In this document: piece by piece, positions 19,210 through 26,596 of the stretch | How positions within the stretch are numbered: the first letter of the stretch is position 1 | How the letters are laid out: every line of letters starts with the position of its first letter | Assembly (NCBI GenBank): GCA_015065285.1 | Contig: SVQP01000006.1 | Coordinates: forward strand, 1 to 59,613 | Length of the DNA: 59,613 nucleotides | Direction of reading: 5' to 3' | Source: Oscillospiraceae bacterium | GTDB taxonomy: Bacteria; Bacillota; Clostridia; Oscillospirales; CAG-272 | Notes under the pieces: generated by a model | Database searches by the model: none | What the model saw: only the letters and a program-made list of their open reading frames with translations | What the model was told of the DNA's origin: nothing | Made by a program: the position numbers and the translations under genes

Positions 19210-19656
19210 AAAATTTCCTCCTACTAAGATTTTCTGTGAGTTGCCGATATGAGAATTCGGCTCACATTAGGGGTACGGTGCTCGTCAATAATACCATGCT
19301 GCGGGCAGAATCCGCACTCGCGGGACTCCGCTTGCGCGGAAATTGCCTTGCTGCTCCTTGCTGCACGTGATGTGGCGGCTCACGCGCGCGCATGGGAACT
19401 GACCAAGCATCCGTTTCGGAGTGCCTAAGTTACACTCCCGACTTATCCGCAGGGAGCGATACGCGCAGCTGCGTACCGGTGGCCCTTGCAAACAGCCCGT
19501 GGCATCAGCATTATTGCTATGCAATTGTCTTCGACGGTCAGAGACCGCCGTTTTAGATTTTCACGCCGACCATTTCTATCATCAAATATATCGGCGGTCA
19601 AAAATAAGGCCATTGCAAGCAACCCGGAACGGTCCGCAAAATGCCCTAATATTGAT
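19210..19656 (-). promoter_or_regulatory. Long structured 5' leader of the transporter operon, class unknown
   Basis: The consensus promoter at 19663-19691 implies a transcript start near 19655 and about 445 nt of leader before the binding-protein gene. Read on the minus strand it holds many hairpins: GACCGCCGA with TGGTCGGCG, CGGCGGTC with GACCGTCG, ATTGC with GCAAT, GTACGCAGCTGCGCGTAT, GGAGTG with CACTCC, TCCGC with GCGGA, and CCGC with GCGG. I could not match it to a riboswitch, T-box or stable RNA that I know. No terminator-like T-run precedes the start codon, so control by folding at the ribosome binding site, or a separately processed RNA, are both possible. Confidence 0.6.
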
Positions 19657-19662
19657 GCGCTT

Positions 19663-19691
19663 ATTATATAACAAACCCCGCCTTCTGTCAA
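19663..19691 (-). promoter_or_regulatory. Consensus promoter of the transporter operon
   Basis: On the minus strand TTGACA (19686-19691), a 17-bp spacer and TATAAT (19663-19668): a perfect SigA-type promoter about 450 bases before the first start codon. Confidence 0.9.
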
Positions 19692-20223
19692 GCGAGATTC
19701 ACCGCCCGAACACGCTCCGAACACATAATTATTATATAAAATCGTCGTTCACGGTTTGTTCAAACATTCATATTTTTGGTTTTTTCAAACATTCCATTTC
19801 TGCTGCATAACCTTTCATTTCTCCATTTGTAATTTTTATTTACTCAATTTTTACTAATTCCGCCCCCGTTCTCGCTCATTGTCGCTTATTTTTGTGCAAT
19901 TTTGCACCGATAACTTGTCGCACGGTACCCGATTGTAATTTTTATTTACCCTTCAAAAAATCATGGTTATTCATTTTTTATGCATTTTTTAATTTTTTTA
20001 TTTGTGACTGTTGCACAATTTCCGGGGTCTATTTTTTACGTCTTGACATTTTGCACAAATTTATCTTTTGTTTGCCATCTCGAGCGCCCCATCGTCCGTT
20101 TTTTGTCGCAATTTCTCCTTATTTCTATCAGTAATCCCTTTTATTTCCATTTATTTTATTTCCGTATTTTTGCGCCGATTCAGCGCTTTATTCTCTCTTT
20201 TTCAGCTTTTGGGGGCTAACCTC
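19692..20223. other. T-rich intergenic stretch between divergent genes
   Basis: No gene is supported. The plus strand is strikingly T-rich and lower in GC than its surroundings. A 17-bp direct repeat, TTGTAATTTTTATTTAC, occurs at 19827-19843 and 19933-19949. TTGCAC/GTGCAA motifs recur around 19893-19906, 20009 and 20047, including the inverted pair GTGCAA-TT-TTGCAC. These could be regulator sites for either neighbour, but no known operator is recognised. Confidence 0.55.
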
Positions 20224-20252
20224 TTGCACTTTTTATCGCAATGTGTTATACT
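20224..20252 (+). promoter_or_regulatory. Promoter of rlmI
   Basis: TTGCAC (20224-20229), 17 bp, TATACT (20247-20252), 28 bases before the rlmI start; AGGAGG at 20270-20275. Confidence 0.75.
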
Positions 20253-20280
20253 GTTCGATAATAAATCACAGGAGGTCTGT

Positions 20281-21510
20281 ATGCTTTCTGAGCTCTCTCG
20301 AATCACGATCACCGAAAAAGGCGAAAAAATGTTGCGCGGTGGGCACGTCTGGGTGTTTGCCGACGAGGTAACCGATATTGATCGCCCCGTTACTGACGGT
20401 GACATCGTTTACGTATACTCTAAAAAAGGCCGTTATCTGGGCGCAGGCTTTTATAACAGCCATTCAAAGATCCGCGTCCGCGTTCTTTCGCGCAACGCAA
20501 ACGACACATTTGACCAAAAATTCTGGCAAAGACGCTTGGAATACGCAGTATCTTACCGCAGAAGCGTCATGAAGGATGACGATTTCAAGTGCTGCAGGCT
20601 GATTTTCGGAGAAGCCGACTCTTTCCCCGGACTGACCGTGGACAGATTTGACAATCTCCTTGTAGTACAAGCACTTTCGCTTGGCATTGAGCGGATCAAG
20701 AGCATGCTGATCCCGACTCTTGTAGACGTATTGAGCAGTATGGGCGAAAAGATCGACGGAGTTTATGAGCGAAACGACGTTGAGATCCGCGCCAAGGAAG
20801 GCATGGAGCAATTCACCGGCTGGTTTCCCGGCTTTTGCCCCGCGCAAGATGCTTCAGGGCTGACACAGATCACAGAAAACGGCATTATTTACGACGTAGA
20901 CGTGATAAATGGGCAAAAGACCGGCTTTTTCCTGGATCAGAAATACAACAGAGCCGCCATTCGTGCCGTTGCCAAAGGAAAACGCGTTCTGGATTGCTTT
21001 ACGCACACGGGTTCCTTTGCTCTGAATGCAGCTGCCGCGGGCGCGGAGCACGTCACAGCCGTGGATATTTCGGAAGAAGCTATCAGAATGACGCGCAAAA
21101 ACGCGCAAAATAACGGACTTGAGGGCAAAATGGACTTTGTTTGCCGTGACGTTTTCGATCTTTTGACCGATATGGCGGACAAAAAGCAGCCCTGCGACTA
21201 CGATTTTATCATCCTCGACCCTCCCGCTTTCACCAAGAGTCGTGATACGCTCAAGAACGCCATTCGCGGATACCGCGAAATCAATTCCAAAGCCATGAAG
21301 CTGCTGCCGCGCGGCGGGTATCTTGCCACCTGCTCCTGCTCGCACTTCATGACCGACACGTATTTCAAGCAAATGCTGCACAATGCAGCCGAGGACGCAG
21401 GGGTTTCCCTGCGCCAGATTGAGGCGCGTCAACAGTCCCCCGACCACCCGATTTTATGGAACGTGCCGGAGACAGACTACCTGAAATTCTATATTTTCCA
21501 GATCGTATAA
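20281..21510 (+). CDS. rlmI: 23S rRNA (cytosine-5) methyltransferase, RlmI family
   Basis: 409-residue class I SAM-dependent RNA methyltransferase. An N-terminal PUA-type RNA-binding domain (RITITEKGEKMLRGGHVWVF) is followed by the EEHEA-like linker region and a Rossmann domain with the SAM-binding segment VLDCFTHTGSFALNAAAAGA. The catalytic region shows DFIILDPPAFTKS and YLATCSCSHFM with its conserved cysteine. The family methylates C1962 of 23S rRNA in Escherichia coli; the same target is likely but unproven here. ATG 20281 was chosen for AGGAGG at 20270; the frame stays open upstream but has no second good site. The gene is alone and converges on the ROK gene. Confidence 0.9.
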   Translation: MLSELSRITITEKGEKMLRGGHVWVFADEVTDIDRPVTDGDIVYVYSKKGRYLGAGFYNSHSKIRVRVLSRNANDTFDQKFWQRRLEYAVSYRRSVMKDDDFKCCRLIFGEADSFPGLTVDRFDNLLVVQALSLGIERIKSMLIPTLVDVLSSMGEKIDGVYERNDVEIRAKEGMEQFTGWFPGFCPAQDASGLTQITENGIIYDVDVINGQKTGFFLDQKYNRAAIRAVAKGKRVLDCFTHTGSFALNAAAAGAEHVTAVDISEEAIRMTRKNAQNNGLEGKMDFVCRDVFDLLTDMADKKQPCDYDFIILDPPAFTKSRDTLKNAIRGYREINSKAMKLLPRGGYLATCSCSHFMTDTYFKQMLHNAAEDAGVSLRQIEARQQSPDHPILWNVPETDYLKFYIFQIV

Positions 21511-21555
21511 TGCGTTATTGTTTATTTTTTAACCATTAATTAAGTTTTAAGGCAT

Positions 21556-21589
21556 AAAAAAGGAGCTTTTGATCGAAGCTCCTTTTTTT
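21556..21589. terminator. Bidirectional terminator between rlmI and the ROK gene
   Basis: AAAAAAGGAGCTT and AAGCTCCTTTTTTT surround a short loop. A/T runs on both sides let it stop rlmI (plus) and the ROK gene (minus). Confidence 0.92.
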
Positions 21590-21603
21590 CATCTGCATAT
21601 CCG

Positions 21604-22563
21604 TTACAGCCCCAGCACTGCAGCACCCACAATGCCTGCGTCGTTACCAAGCTGTGCAATACGGATATCGGTCAGCTTGACAATACCGCCGCCGTACTGC
21701 TCCGCTCTGACGCGAGGAATCAGCATATCAAGCAGGTACTGTCCTTCACCCGATACGCCACCGCCCAGAGAAAGCACCTCGGGCTGGAAGATATTGATCA
21801 CGTTGGCAAGACCGCACGCCAGATAGTCAATATAGGTATCCACGACCTCCTTTGCGGCTGCGTCGCCTGCGCGGAGCGCGTCAAACGCGGTTCTGCCCGA
21901 AACCTTACCCTTATCTCTTGCGAACTGGATCATCAAAGAGTCCCTGCCGCTCTGCTCGCATTCTTCAATTTTTTCTTTGGTCATGCGAATGAGTGCAGTT
22001 GCCGAGCTGTATGCCTCCCAGCAGCCCTTTCTGCCACAGGAGCAAGGCACGCCGTCCTTGACCAGCACGATATGACCAAGCTCTGCGCCTGCATAGTTAA
22101 AGCCGGAGTACACCTTGTTATCGATAATGATACCGCCGCCCACACCGGTGCCAAGCGTGATCATCACCGAATTGGTGCTGCCCTTAGCAGCGCCCGCAAT
22201 GGCTTCGCCCCATGCGGCTGCGTTGGCATCGTTTTCGATGTGGAATTCCTTTGCGGGGAAATCCTTTGCGATCAGATCACAAATTGCGAACTTATGGAAA
22301 GGAAGATTGTTTGCATACTCAACTACACCGGTATCATGATTGCAGATACCGGGAGATGCAATGCCGACAGAATCGATCTGCTCTGCACCAATGCCGGACT
22401 CGCGGCAAATGCGATGGCAAAGCTGCGCTATGCTGGCAGCGATCTTTTCTGCAGGGCGCTGTGCCTCGGTGGGGACACTGGACTTATATACGATATGATA
22501 ATTGCTGTCAACAATACCTGCTGCGATATTGGTTCCGCCAAGGTCAATTCCGATACGGTACAT
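21604..22563 (-). CDS. ROK-family glucokinase
   Basis: 319-residue cytoplasmic sugar kinase, most likely phosphorylating glucose with ATP. It has the N-terminal phosphate motif GIDLGGTNIAAG, the catalytic Asp in ENDANAAAWGE (D112), the second glycine-rich motif TLGTGVGGGI and the ROK zinc site formed by H164 and CSCGRKGC (C174, C176, C181). There is no N-terminal DNA-binding domain, so it is a kinase and not a NagC/XylR-type repressor. I start at ATG 22563 because AGAGGGA lies just upstream; a longer frame lacks a binding site. A perfect promoter lies at 22618 and a 12-bp palindrome in the leader. It may process sugars released by the glycosidases of this window. Confidence 0.92.
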   Translation of the reverse strand: MYRIGIDLGGTNIAAGIVDSNYHIVYKSSVPTEAQRPAEKIAASIAQLCHRICRESGIGAEQIDSVGIASPGICNHDTGVVEYANNLPFHKFAICDLIAKDFPAKEFHIENDANAAAWGEAIAGAAKGSTNSVMITLGTGVGGGIIIDNKVYSGFNYAGAELGHIVLVKDGVPCSCGRKGCWEAYSSATALIRMTKEKIEECEQSGRDSLMIQFARDKGKVSGRTAFDALRAGDAAAKEVVDTYIDYLACGLANVINIFQPEVLSLGGGVSGEGQYLLDMLIPRVRAEQYGGGIVKLTDIRIAQLGNDAGIVGAAVLGL

Positions 22564-22592
22564 ATGAATCCCTCTCTTTTCCGTCACGCCTT

Positions 22593-22604
22593 GTGCGCGC
22601 GCAC
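22593..22604. promoter_or_regulatory. 12-bp perfect palindrome in the ROK gene leader
   Basis: GTGCGCGCGCAC lies between the promoter and the ribosome binding site, a possible operator or small hairpin. No matching regulator is encoded nearby. Confidence 0.4.
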
Positions 22605-22617
22605 GTTCATTTTCTTT

Positions 22618-22646
22618 ATTATACTAAAATGTTTTGGCTTTGTCAA
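22618..22646 (-). promoter_or_regulatory. Perfect consensus promoter of the ROK gene, inside the upstream gene end
   Basis: Minus-strand TTGACA (22641-22646), 17 bp, TATAAT (22618-22623). It overlaps the last codons and stop of the hydrolase gene, giving the ROK gene its own strong start of transcription. Confidence 0.9.
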
Positions 22647-23424
22647 TTGCCACAGACGATTTTTGCAGATTTTTGATGACGTTTGCCAGCGTTTTATTAA
22701 AAACAAGGCAAATCCGTTTCTCATCCTGGGGAGCGTAATAAAAATGCGAGGATTCCATCAAGAATTCGCTCTTTGCACGTGGGTTTTTCCGAAAGGGCTT
22801 GATCGATCTTCTGCCAACCACCTCGTCCTGCCACGATTGCAGTGCAATAATGGGCAGATCGTATTTCGGCACGCGCCGTCTGGTATACCAAGCTAAGGCA
22901 AACAGCTCAATAAAGCGCGGAATCCAGGCAAAATACTCCCACAGTCGCCTGTGTATGACTGTGCCGCAGCGCAGTCGTGCAGCCTTTGCGCGGTTGTCAC
23001 CCGAATCCGGCTTCCCGAACAGCATATAAAATGCGGTTTTGACAATAGAGGGGGTACACATGGGATACAGAGCCGCGCCAAGGAAGAACATGGCGGAGAT
23101 CTGCCTCTCAAGTCCCAGCTTGACGGCTGCGTTCATAGTCAGCATACATCCCATAGAATGCGCCACCACAACCACGTGCGCATGCGCTGCGCACACGTCC
23201 GCCATAACCCTTTCGATCTGCGCTTCCCATTTTTTGCGGCTGGTGCGCGCAAAATCTCGCGCTGTTGCACCATGCCCGTCCAACACAATATTATATACCG
23301 ACCAATCCGACGGTATATACGGCATCAGCATATCAAAATGATGGGGACTGCCCAAAATGCCGTGTACCATCAGTACGGCAACAGACGAGCCCGGAACAAT
23401 TTTTTGGTATGGTCTGTGCGGCAT
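22624..23424 (-). CDS. Alpha/beta hydrolase (lysophospholipase/carboxylesterase-like)
   Basis: 266-residue soluble hydrolase with the alpha/beta fold. It shows the HG oxyanion motif VLMVHGILGSPHHF, the nucleophile elbow VVVAHSMGC (S90), and probable acid and base in SWQDEVVG (D200) and ESSHFYY (H227). Length and motif spacing resemble monoglyceride lipase or carboxylesterase families; the substrate cannot be stated. I start at ATG 23424, where AGGGGG stands eight bases upstream, not at the ATG seven codons earlier, which has no binding site. It follows the barnase-like lipoprotein gene by 22 bases and is probably cotranscribed with it. Confidence 0.82.
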   Translation of the reverse strand: MPHRPYQKIVPGSSVAVLMVHGILGSPHHFDMLMPYIPSDWSVYNIVLDGHGATARDFARTSRKKWEAQIERVMADVCAAHAHVVVVAHSMGCMLTMNAAVKLGLERQISAMFFLGAALYPMCTPSIVKTAFYMLFGKPDSGDNRAKAARLRCGTVIHRRLWEYFAWIPRFIELFALAWYTRRRVPKYDLPIIALQSWQDEVVGRRSIKPFRKNPRAKSEFLMESSHFYYAPQDEKRICLVFNKTLANVIKNLQKSSVAIDKAKTF

Positions 23425-23446
23425 TGGACAATCCCCCTTTTTCATA

Positions 23447-24595
23447 TTAAGCTACTGCACCATCAAAGGCAAATTTCGGTGCGTAGTATACCACAACGAT
23501 CTGTGCAGGTGCCTGCAGCGTGCTTGCGTTGACAAAATCTCGGCGCACAACAGGCACGTAAGGTGTCGGATTATAATCGGTTTTACTGGAGATAGTGCCG
23601 CCACCCGTGACGTTGCCGAACATCTCGCCCCAGCCACCCTGATAATTCAGGTATTCCTGGAAATCATTGTAGTGGTTATAGGTATAGAACAAGTATCTTT
23701 CGTTGATATCGATAATCTTATCTCCGTTCGCATCAAAGCGCGCATATACGATACGGGCAGCTCCTCGCGTGATGTTAGAGCCGTTGTTATATATCGCGGG
23801 GCGGTAGGAGGGATCACAGTCGGTGCCCGTGGTACCGATATCGATCTCATAATACGTCAGGCTTCCACCACAGCCGCTGATATCGGGCAGCTCTGGCTCA
23901 TAAGGGTATTTGGACGTACTGCCCGAAAACTTGGTATGATTGACACGCAGATACTCTCCCCAGATGCTCTCATCCGGATCGGTGCGCTTGGACGAAGAAT
24001 AGTTGACCGGGATATCACCAAATGCAAACACGTATGCGGCAACCTCCTCAAGCGAGACGTACGCACCGCCCTTGAATACCTGATTGACTACCTCACCGTA
24101 GCCATCCACGATATAGTAGGTGTTTCCGTCATCCGAGAAGTATGCGTAGGTGTTGCGCACGTACTTACCGTCCTCCATGGGCTGGTAGTCGGCAATGGTG
24201 GGCTTTTGATCCTGCGGCTCGATCGAACCGGACATAAATCCGTGCTGCGTGCGCCAGTAGGAATCCCAGTAGTCGTCCGCAGGCTCGTAATTGCTGTAGA
24301 ACTCGTCAGCAGACATATTTTCATAGGGGTCAACGTTGGGGTCAACCGGGGGCTCGGTGCTCTCCTCCTCGGTTGTGGGTGCCTCGGTCGGTGCCTCGGT
24401 AGGCGCTTGCGTTGTACCCTCTGTAGGCGTCTGGGTGGGCGCATCCGTCACAGGCGCCTCGGTTGTGGGCGTTTGGATCGTCTGCTCTGTACCGAGTGTA
24501 GTCCCCTGCTCCGGTCCGGGCTGGGGGGCTGTACAGCTGCAAAGCAGCGCACAGATCAAAAGCAGCGCCGCTGCCAATTTTGCAAATGATTTCAT
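23447..24595 (-). CDS. Lipoprotein with barnase-like ribonuclease domain
   Basis: 382 residues. The lipoprotein signal ends LLCSC (C21). A Thr/Pro-rich linker (about 22-85, repeats of TEAPT) tethers a C-terminal domain that I align with barnase/RNase Sa. SLEEVAAYVFAFGDIPVNY resembles the barnase N-terminal helix region, and the catalytic set appears as E250 (TYYEIDIG), R277 and R281 (RGAARIVY) and H308 (YNHYNDF), matching barnase E73, R83, R87 and H102, with the R-x3-R spacing kept. An insertion of about 20 residues (with C260) separates the Glu from the first Arg. It should act outside the cell. AGGAG precedes ATG 24595. No barstar-like gene was seen nearby. A nutrient-scavenging or toxin role is open. 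Confidence 0.75.
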   Translation of the reverse strand: MKSFAKLAAALLLICALLCSCTAPQPGPEQGTTLGTEQTIQTPTTEAPVTDAPTQTPTEGTTQAPTEAPTEAPTTEEESTEPPVDPNVDPYENMSADEFYSNYEPADDYWDSYWRTQHGFMSGSIEPQDQKPTIADYQPMEDGKYVRNTYAYFSDDGNTYYIVDGYGEVVNQVFKGGAYVSLEEVAAYVFAFGDIPVNYSSSKRTDPDESIWGEYLRVNHTKFSGSTSKYPYEPELPDISGCGGSLTYYEIDIGTTGTDCDPSYRPAIYNNGSNITRGAARIVYARFDANGDKIIDINERYLFYTYNHYNDFQEYLNYQGGWGEMFGNVTGGGTISSKTDYNPTPYVPVVRRDFVNASTLQAPAQIVVVYYAPKFAFDGAVA

Positions 24596-24608
24596 AAGTT
24601 TCTCTCCT

Positions 24609-25277
24609 TTAAGCGTTCCATTGTGCCACGCTCTCCAAAATCCAATCGGCAAGCGCGTCGATCCCCTCTCCCGTCTTGGCAGAGATAAAGAGGATATCAA
24701 TATCGGGGTTTCTCATTTTCGCATACTCCACCACCTTGTCCACGTCAAAATCGAAGTACGGCAGCACGTCGATCTTGTTGATGACCAATAAGTGACAGGT
24801 CCGGTACATCAAGGGGTATTTCAAGGGCTTATCGTGACCTTCGGGCACAGACAAAATGGTCATATTCTTGCAAGCACCCGTGTCAAATTCCGCAGGGCAA
24901 ACCAAATTACCCACGTTTTCCAGAATAACAAGGTCATAATCCGCACTGCCCAGAGAGTTAAGACCCTGACGGGTCATATCCGCATCCAGATGGCACATGC
25001 CGCCCGTATGGATCTGAATCGAGTCCACACCGTGCGCAAGCATAGCCTCGGCATCCACAGCCGAATCAATGTCCGCCTCCATCACTGCCATGCGCAGCTT
25101 GGCTGACAGCCGATCTGCCAGGGCAAGCAGCGTGCTGGTCTTGCCCGCGCCGGGCGAGGACATTAGATTAAGCAGAAACGTTTTTTCTCGCTTGAGTTGC
25201 TCACGCAGGCGATCCGCATCCGCGTTATTGTCCGCAAAAACGCTTTGCCTGACCTCTAAAATTTTTACGTCCTGCAC
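24609..25277 (-). CDS. hypB: Nickel-incorporation GTPase HypB
   Basis: 222-residue SIMIBI-class GTPase that delivers Ni to metalloenzymes. P-loop SSPGAGKTS (K46), metal/dimer motif GGMCHLD (C95, H96), ENVGNLVCP (C127) and NKID (167-170) are all present. It lacks the N-terminal CxxCGC and His-rich nickel-storage stretches found in some homologues. The start is GTG 25277 behind AAGGAG, which overlaps the stop codon of the preceding Fe-S gene, so translation is coupled. It follows the HypA-like and Fe-S genes, yet no hydrogenase, urease or other hyp gene lies in the window, so the nickel client is unknown. Confidence 0.93.
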   Translation of the reverse strand: MQDVKILEVRQSVFADNNADADRLREQLKREKTFLLNLMSSPGAGKTSTLLALADRLSAKLRMAVMEADIDSAVDAEAMLAHGVDSIQIHTGGMCHLDADMTRQGLNSLGSADYDLVILENVGNLVCPAEFDTGACKNMTILSVPEGHDKPLKYPLMYRTCHLLVINKIDVLPYFDFDVDKVVEYAKMRNPDIDILFISAKTGEGIDALADWILESVAQWNA

Positions 25278-25280
25278 GTC

Positions 25281-26321
25281 TTACTCCTTATCCTGATCCC
25301 AGATCTGCAGATCCAGGTTGTAATCGGTCAAATAATACTCCCGCAGATCCTTGCGCATAGGCATGGTCTGCTTGATCTTGATGGCATCCACAGGGCAACG
25401 GCTTTTACAGATGCCGCAGCCAACGCAGGATTCCTGATTGATGACTACCTTGCCCTGCTCGTTAAAACTCAGCGCCTCAACCGGGCAGCCGTTGGGTGCA
25501 TTGAAGCACTTTTTGCAGCCGATGCACTTGGTCTGATCCGCCACGGCAGTCCAACCCGAAGGATGGAAGCGGTGTCGCTCGTTTGAGGTAGCATTGCGCG
25601 CCAGACGCATCGCGATACAGCAGCAGGGGCAGCAGAAGCAGATCTCCAGAAATTTATCCATCTGATCATTGCGAATGCCCCACAGCCATTGCTCCACCTC
25701 AACCCAAACGGCTTGCGCCATCAGTCCGTGGCTGGCAGCCAAGTCAATGCGACGGCATGCCTCCTCGTAGGAGATCTCCTTACCGAGATTATGCTTGACA
25801 ATGACTCTGCCCGCCTCGCCAAGGAACAGACAACCCACGTCCTTGGGGAAATCCTTGCAATCGTTGGATTCACGGCAAAGGCAGGAATCCATGCCACCGA
25901 TAAAGGTCACGTGCTTGAGCGATTCCTTGAGCATATCCATGGGCACAACCACCTTTTGGCTCTGATCGGTGATATCCACGTGCAAAGGCATAACCACAGT
26001 TGAGGTATGCGCCTCCATATCGGGTGCTAACATAATGCCGGTTTTGTAGATTTTTGCTTTGGTGCCGCCCTTTTTCATCCACACCGAATACTTGACAAAC
26101 ATTTTGTAAAGCCAACGCGCGATCGGCCAACGCTTGTCATTCATGTAGATCAGGTGCTCCTTGAGGAAATTGCCAATGCCAAGCCCGTTCGACTTGTTCT
26201 GAAAGCGCGGAAAGCCAACTACCTTGCGGTCCAGTCTCTCCTTGTCCAGATACAGGACGTTGCCCTGCTCGTCAATGTTGTCAGCTTGCATTCCGGGGGT
26301 TTTGTTTTCAGCCTGACTCAT
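25281..26321 (-). CDS. Fe-S protein with two C-terminal [4Fe-4S] ferredoxin motifs
   Basis: 346 residues, no signal peptide. The C-terminus carries CIGCKKCFNAPNGCP (C266, C269, C272, C279) and CVGCGICKSRCP (C299, C302, C305, C309), two ferredoxin clusters; the fourth cysteine of the first motif is spaced by six residues. The N-terminal 240 residues are not a domain I can name but hold further cysteine groups, CLCRESNDC (147-155) with C164, and CFCCPCCC (228-235), which may bind more metal. I chose ATG 26321 because GGAGG stands eight bases upstream. Its place between the HypA-like gene and hypB, with gaps of 18 and 3 bases, implies a redox or metal-transfer partner. Confidence 0.85.
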   Translation of the reverse strand: MSQAENKTPGMQADNIDEQGNVLYLDKERLDRKVVGFPRFQNKSNGLGIGNFLKEHLIYMNDKRWPIARWLYKMFVKYSVWMKKGGTKAKIYKTGIMLAPDMEAHTSTVVMPLHVDITDQSQKVVVPMDMLKESLKHVTFIGGMDSCLCRESNDCKDFPKDVGCLFLGEAGRVIVKHNLGKEISYEEACRRIDLAASHGLMAQAVWVEVEQWLWGIRNDQMDKFLEICFCCPCCCIAMRLARNATSNERHRFHPSGWTAVADQTKCIGCKKCFNAPNGCPVEALSFNEQGKVVINQESCVGCGICKSRCPVDAIKIKQTMPMRKDLREYYLTDYNLDLQIWDQDKE

Positions 26322-26339
26322 GGTTGTAGCCTCCACTCT

Positions 26340-26582
26340 TTAATATCCGATTTCCTTGATGGATAAGCCGTCTCCCGGCACGGTTTCGATCTTGAGCTCC
26401 GCTCCCTGCAGGCGCGGATACGGCTCAATGGCAACCGGAAACAGCTTTGTGAAAAACATTGGGACAAAGGAGGATTCTTCCCCCACCTCAAGAGTCATGT
26501 GTTTGATCTTTTTGATTTTATTCTCCTGTGCAATACGGTCCACCGTCTGCACAGCCTTGGCCAATACACCCAGCTCATGCAT
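26340..26582 (-). CDS. HypA-like nickel chaperone lacking the zinc ribbon
   Basis: 80 residues beginning MHELGVLAKAV, the HypA nickel-site N-terminus (His2). Ordinary HypA is about 113 residues, with a CxxC...CxxC zinc ribbon inserted before a final ELxIKEIEV-type strand. Here LKIETVP runs straight into GDGLSIKEIGY, so both flanks of the ribbon are present and the ribbon itself is absent; there is no cysteine in the protein. That pattern argues against a frameshift or simple truncation. ATG 26582 follows AAAGGA. It is the first of a HypA-like, Fe-S, HypB set and may load nickel in a mode that does not use the zinc module. Confidence 0.78.
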   Translation of the reverse strand: MHELGVLAKAVQTVDRIAQENKIKKIKHMTLEVGEESSFVPMFFTKLFPVAIEPYPRLQGAELKIETVPGDGLSIKEIGY

Positions 26583-26596
26583 ATGAACGTTTCCTT

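Noticed and set aside
15439-19227. Long open frame antisense to the solute-binding protein gene
   Set aside because: Same artefact; no start signals or domains, and it covers the sense gene exactly.
19381-19440. M-box magnesium riboswitch (GGATGCTTGG resembles part of it)
   Set aside because: The conserved M-box 5' segment and three-stem order are missing; resemblance is limited to a short string.
26340-26582. HypA truncated by frameshift or early stop
   Set aside because: The family C-terminal strand is present immediately after the N-terminal domain, and the next gene has its own ribosome binding site; an internal loss fits better.
22624-26582. Barstar immunity gene for the barnase-like protein
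   Set aside because: Neighbouring genes are a hydrolase, hypB, an Fe-S protein and a HypA-like protein; none has barstar size or character.
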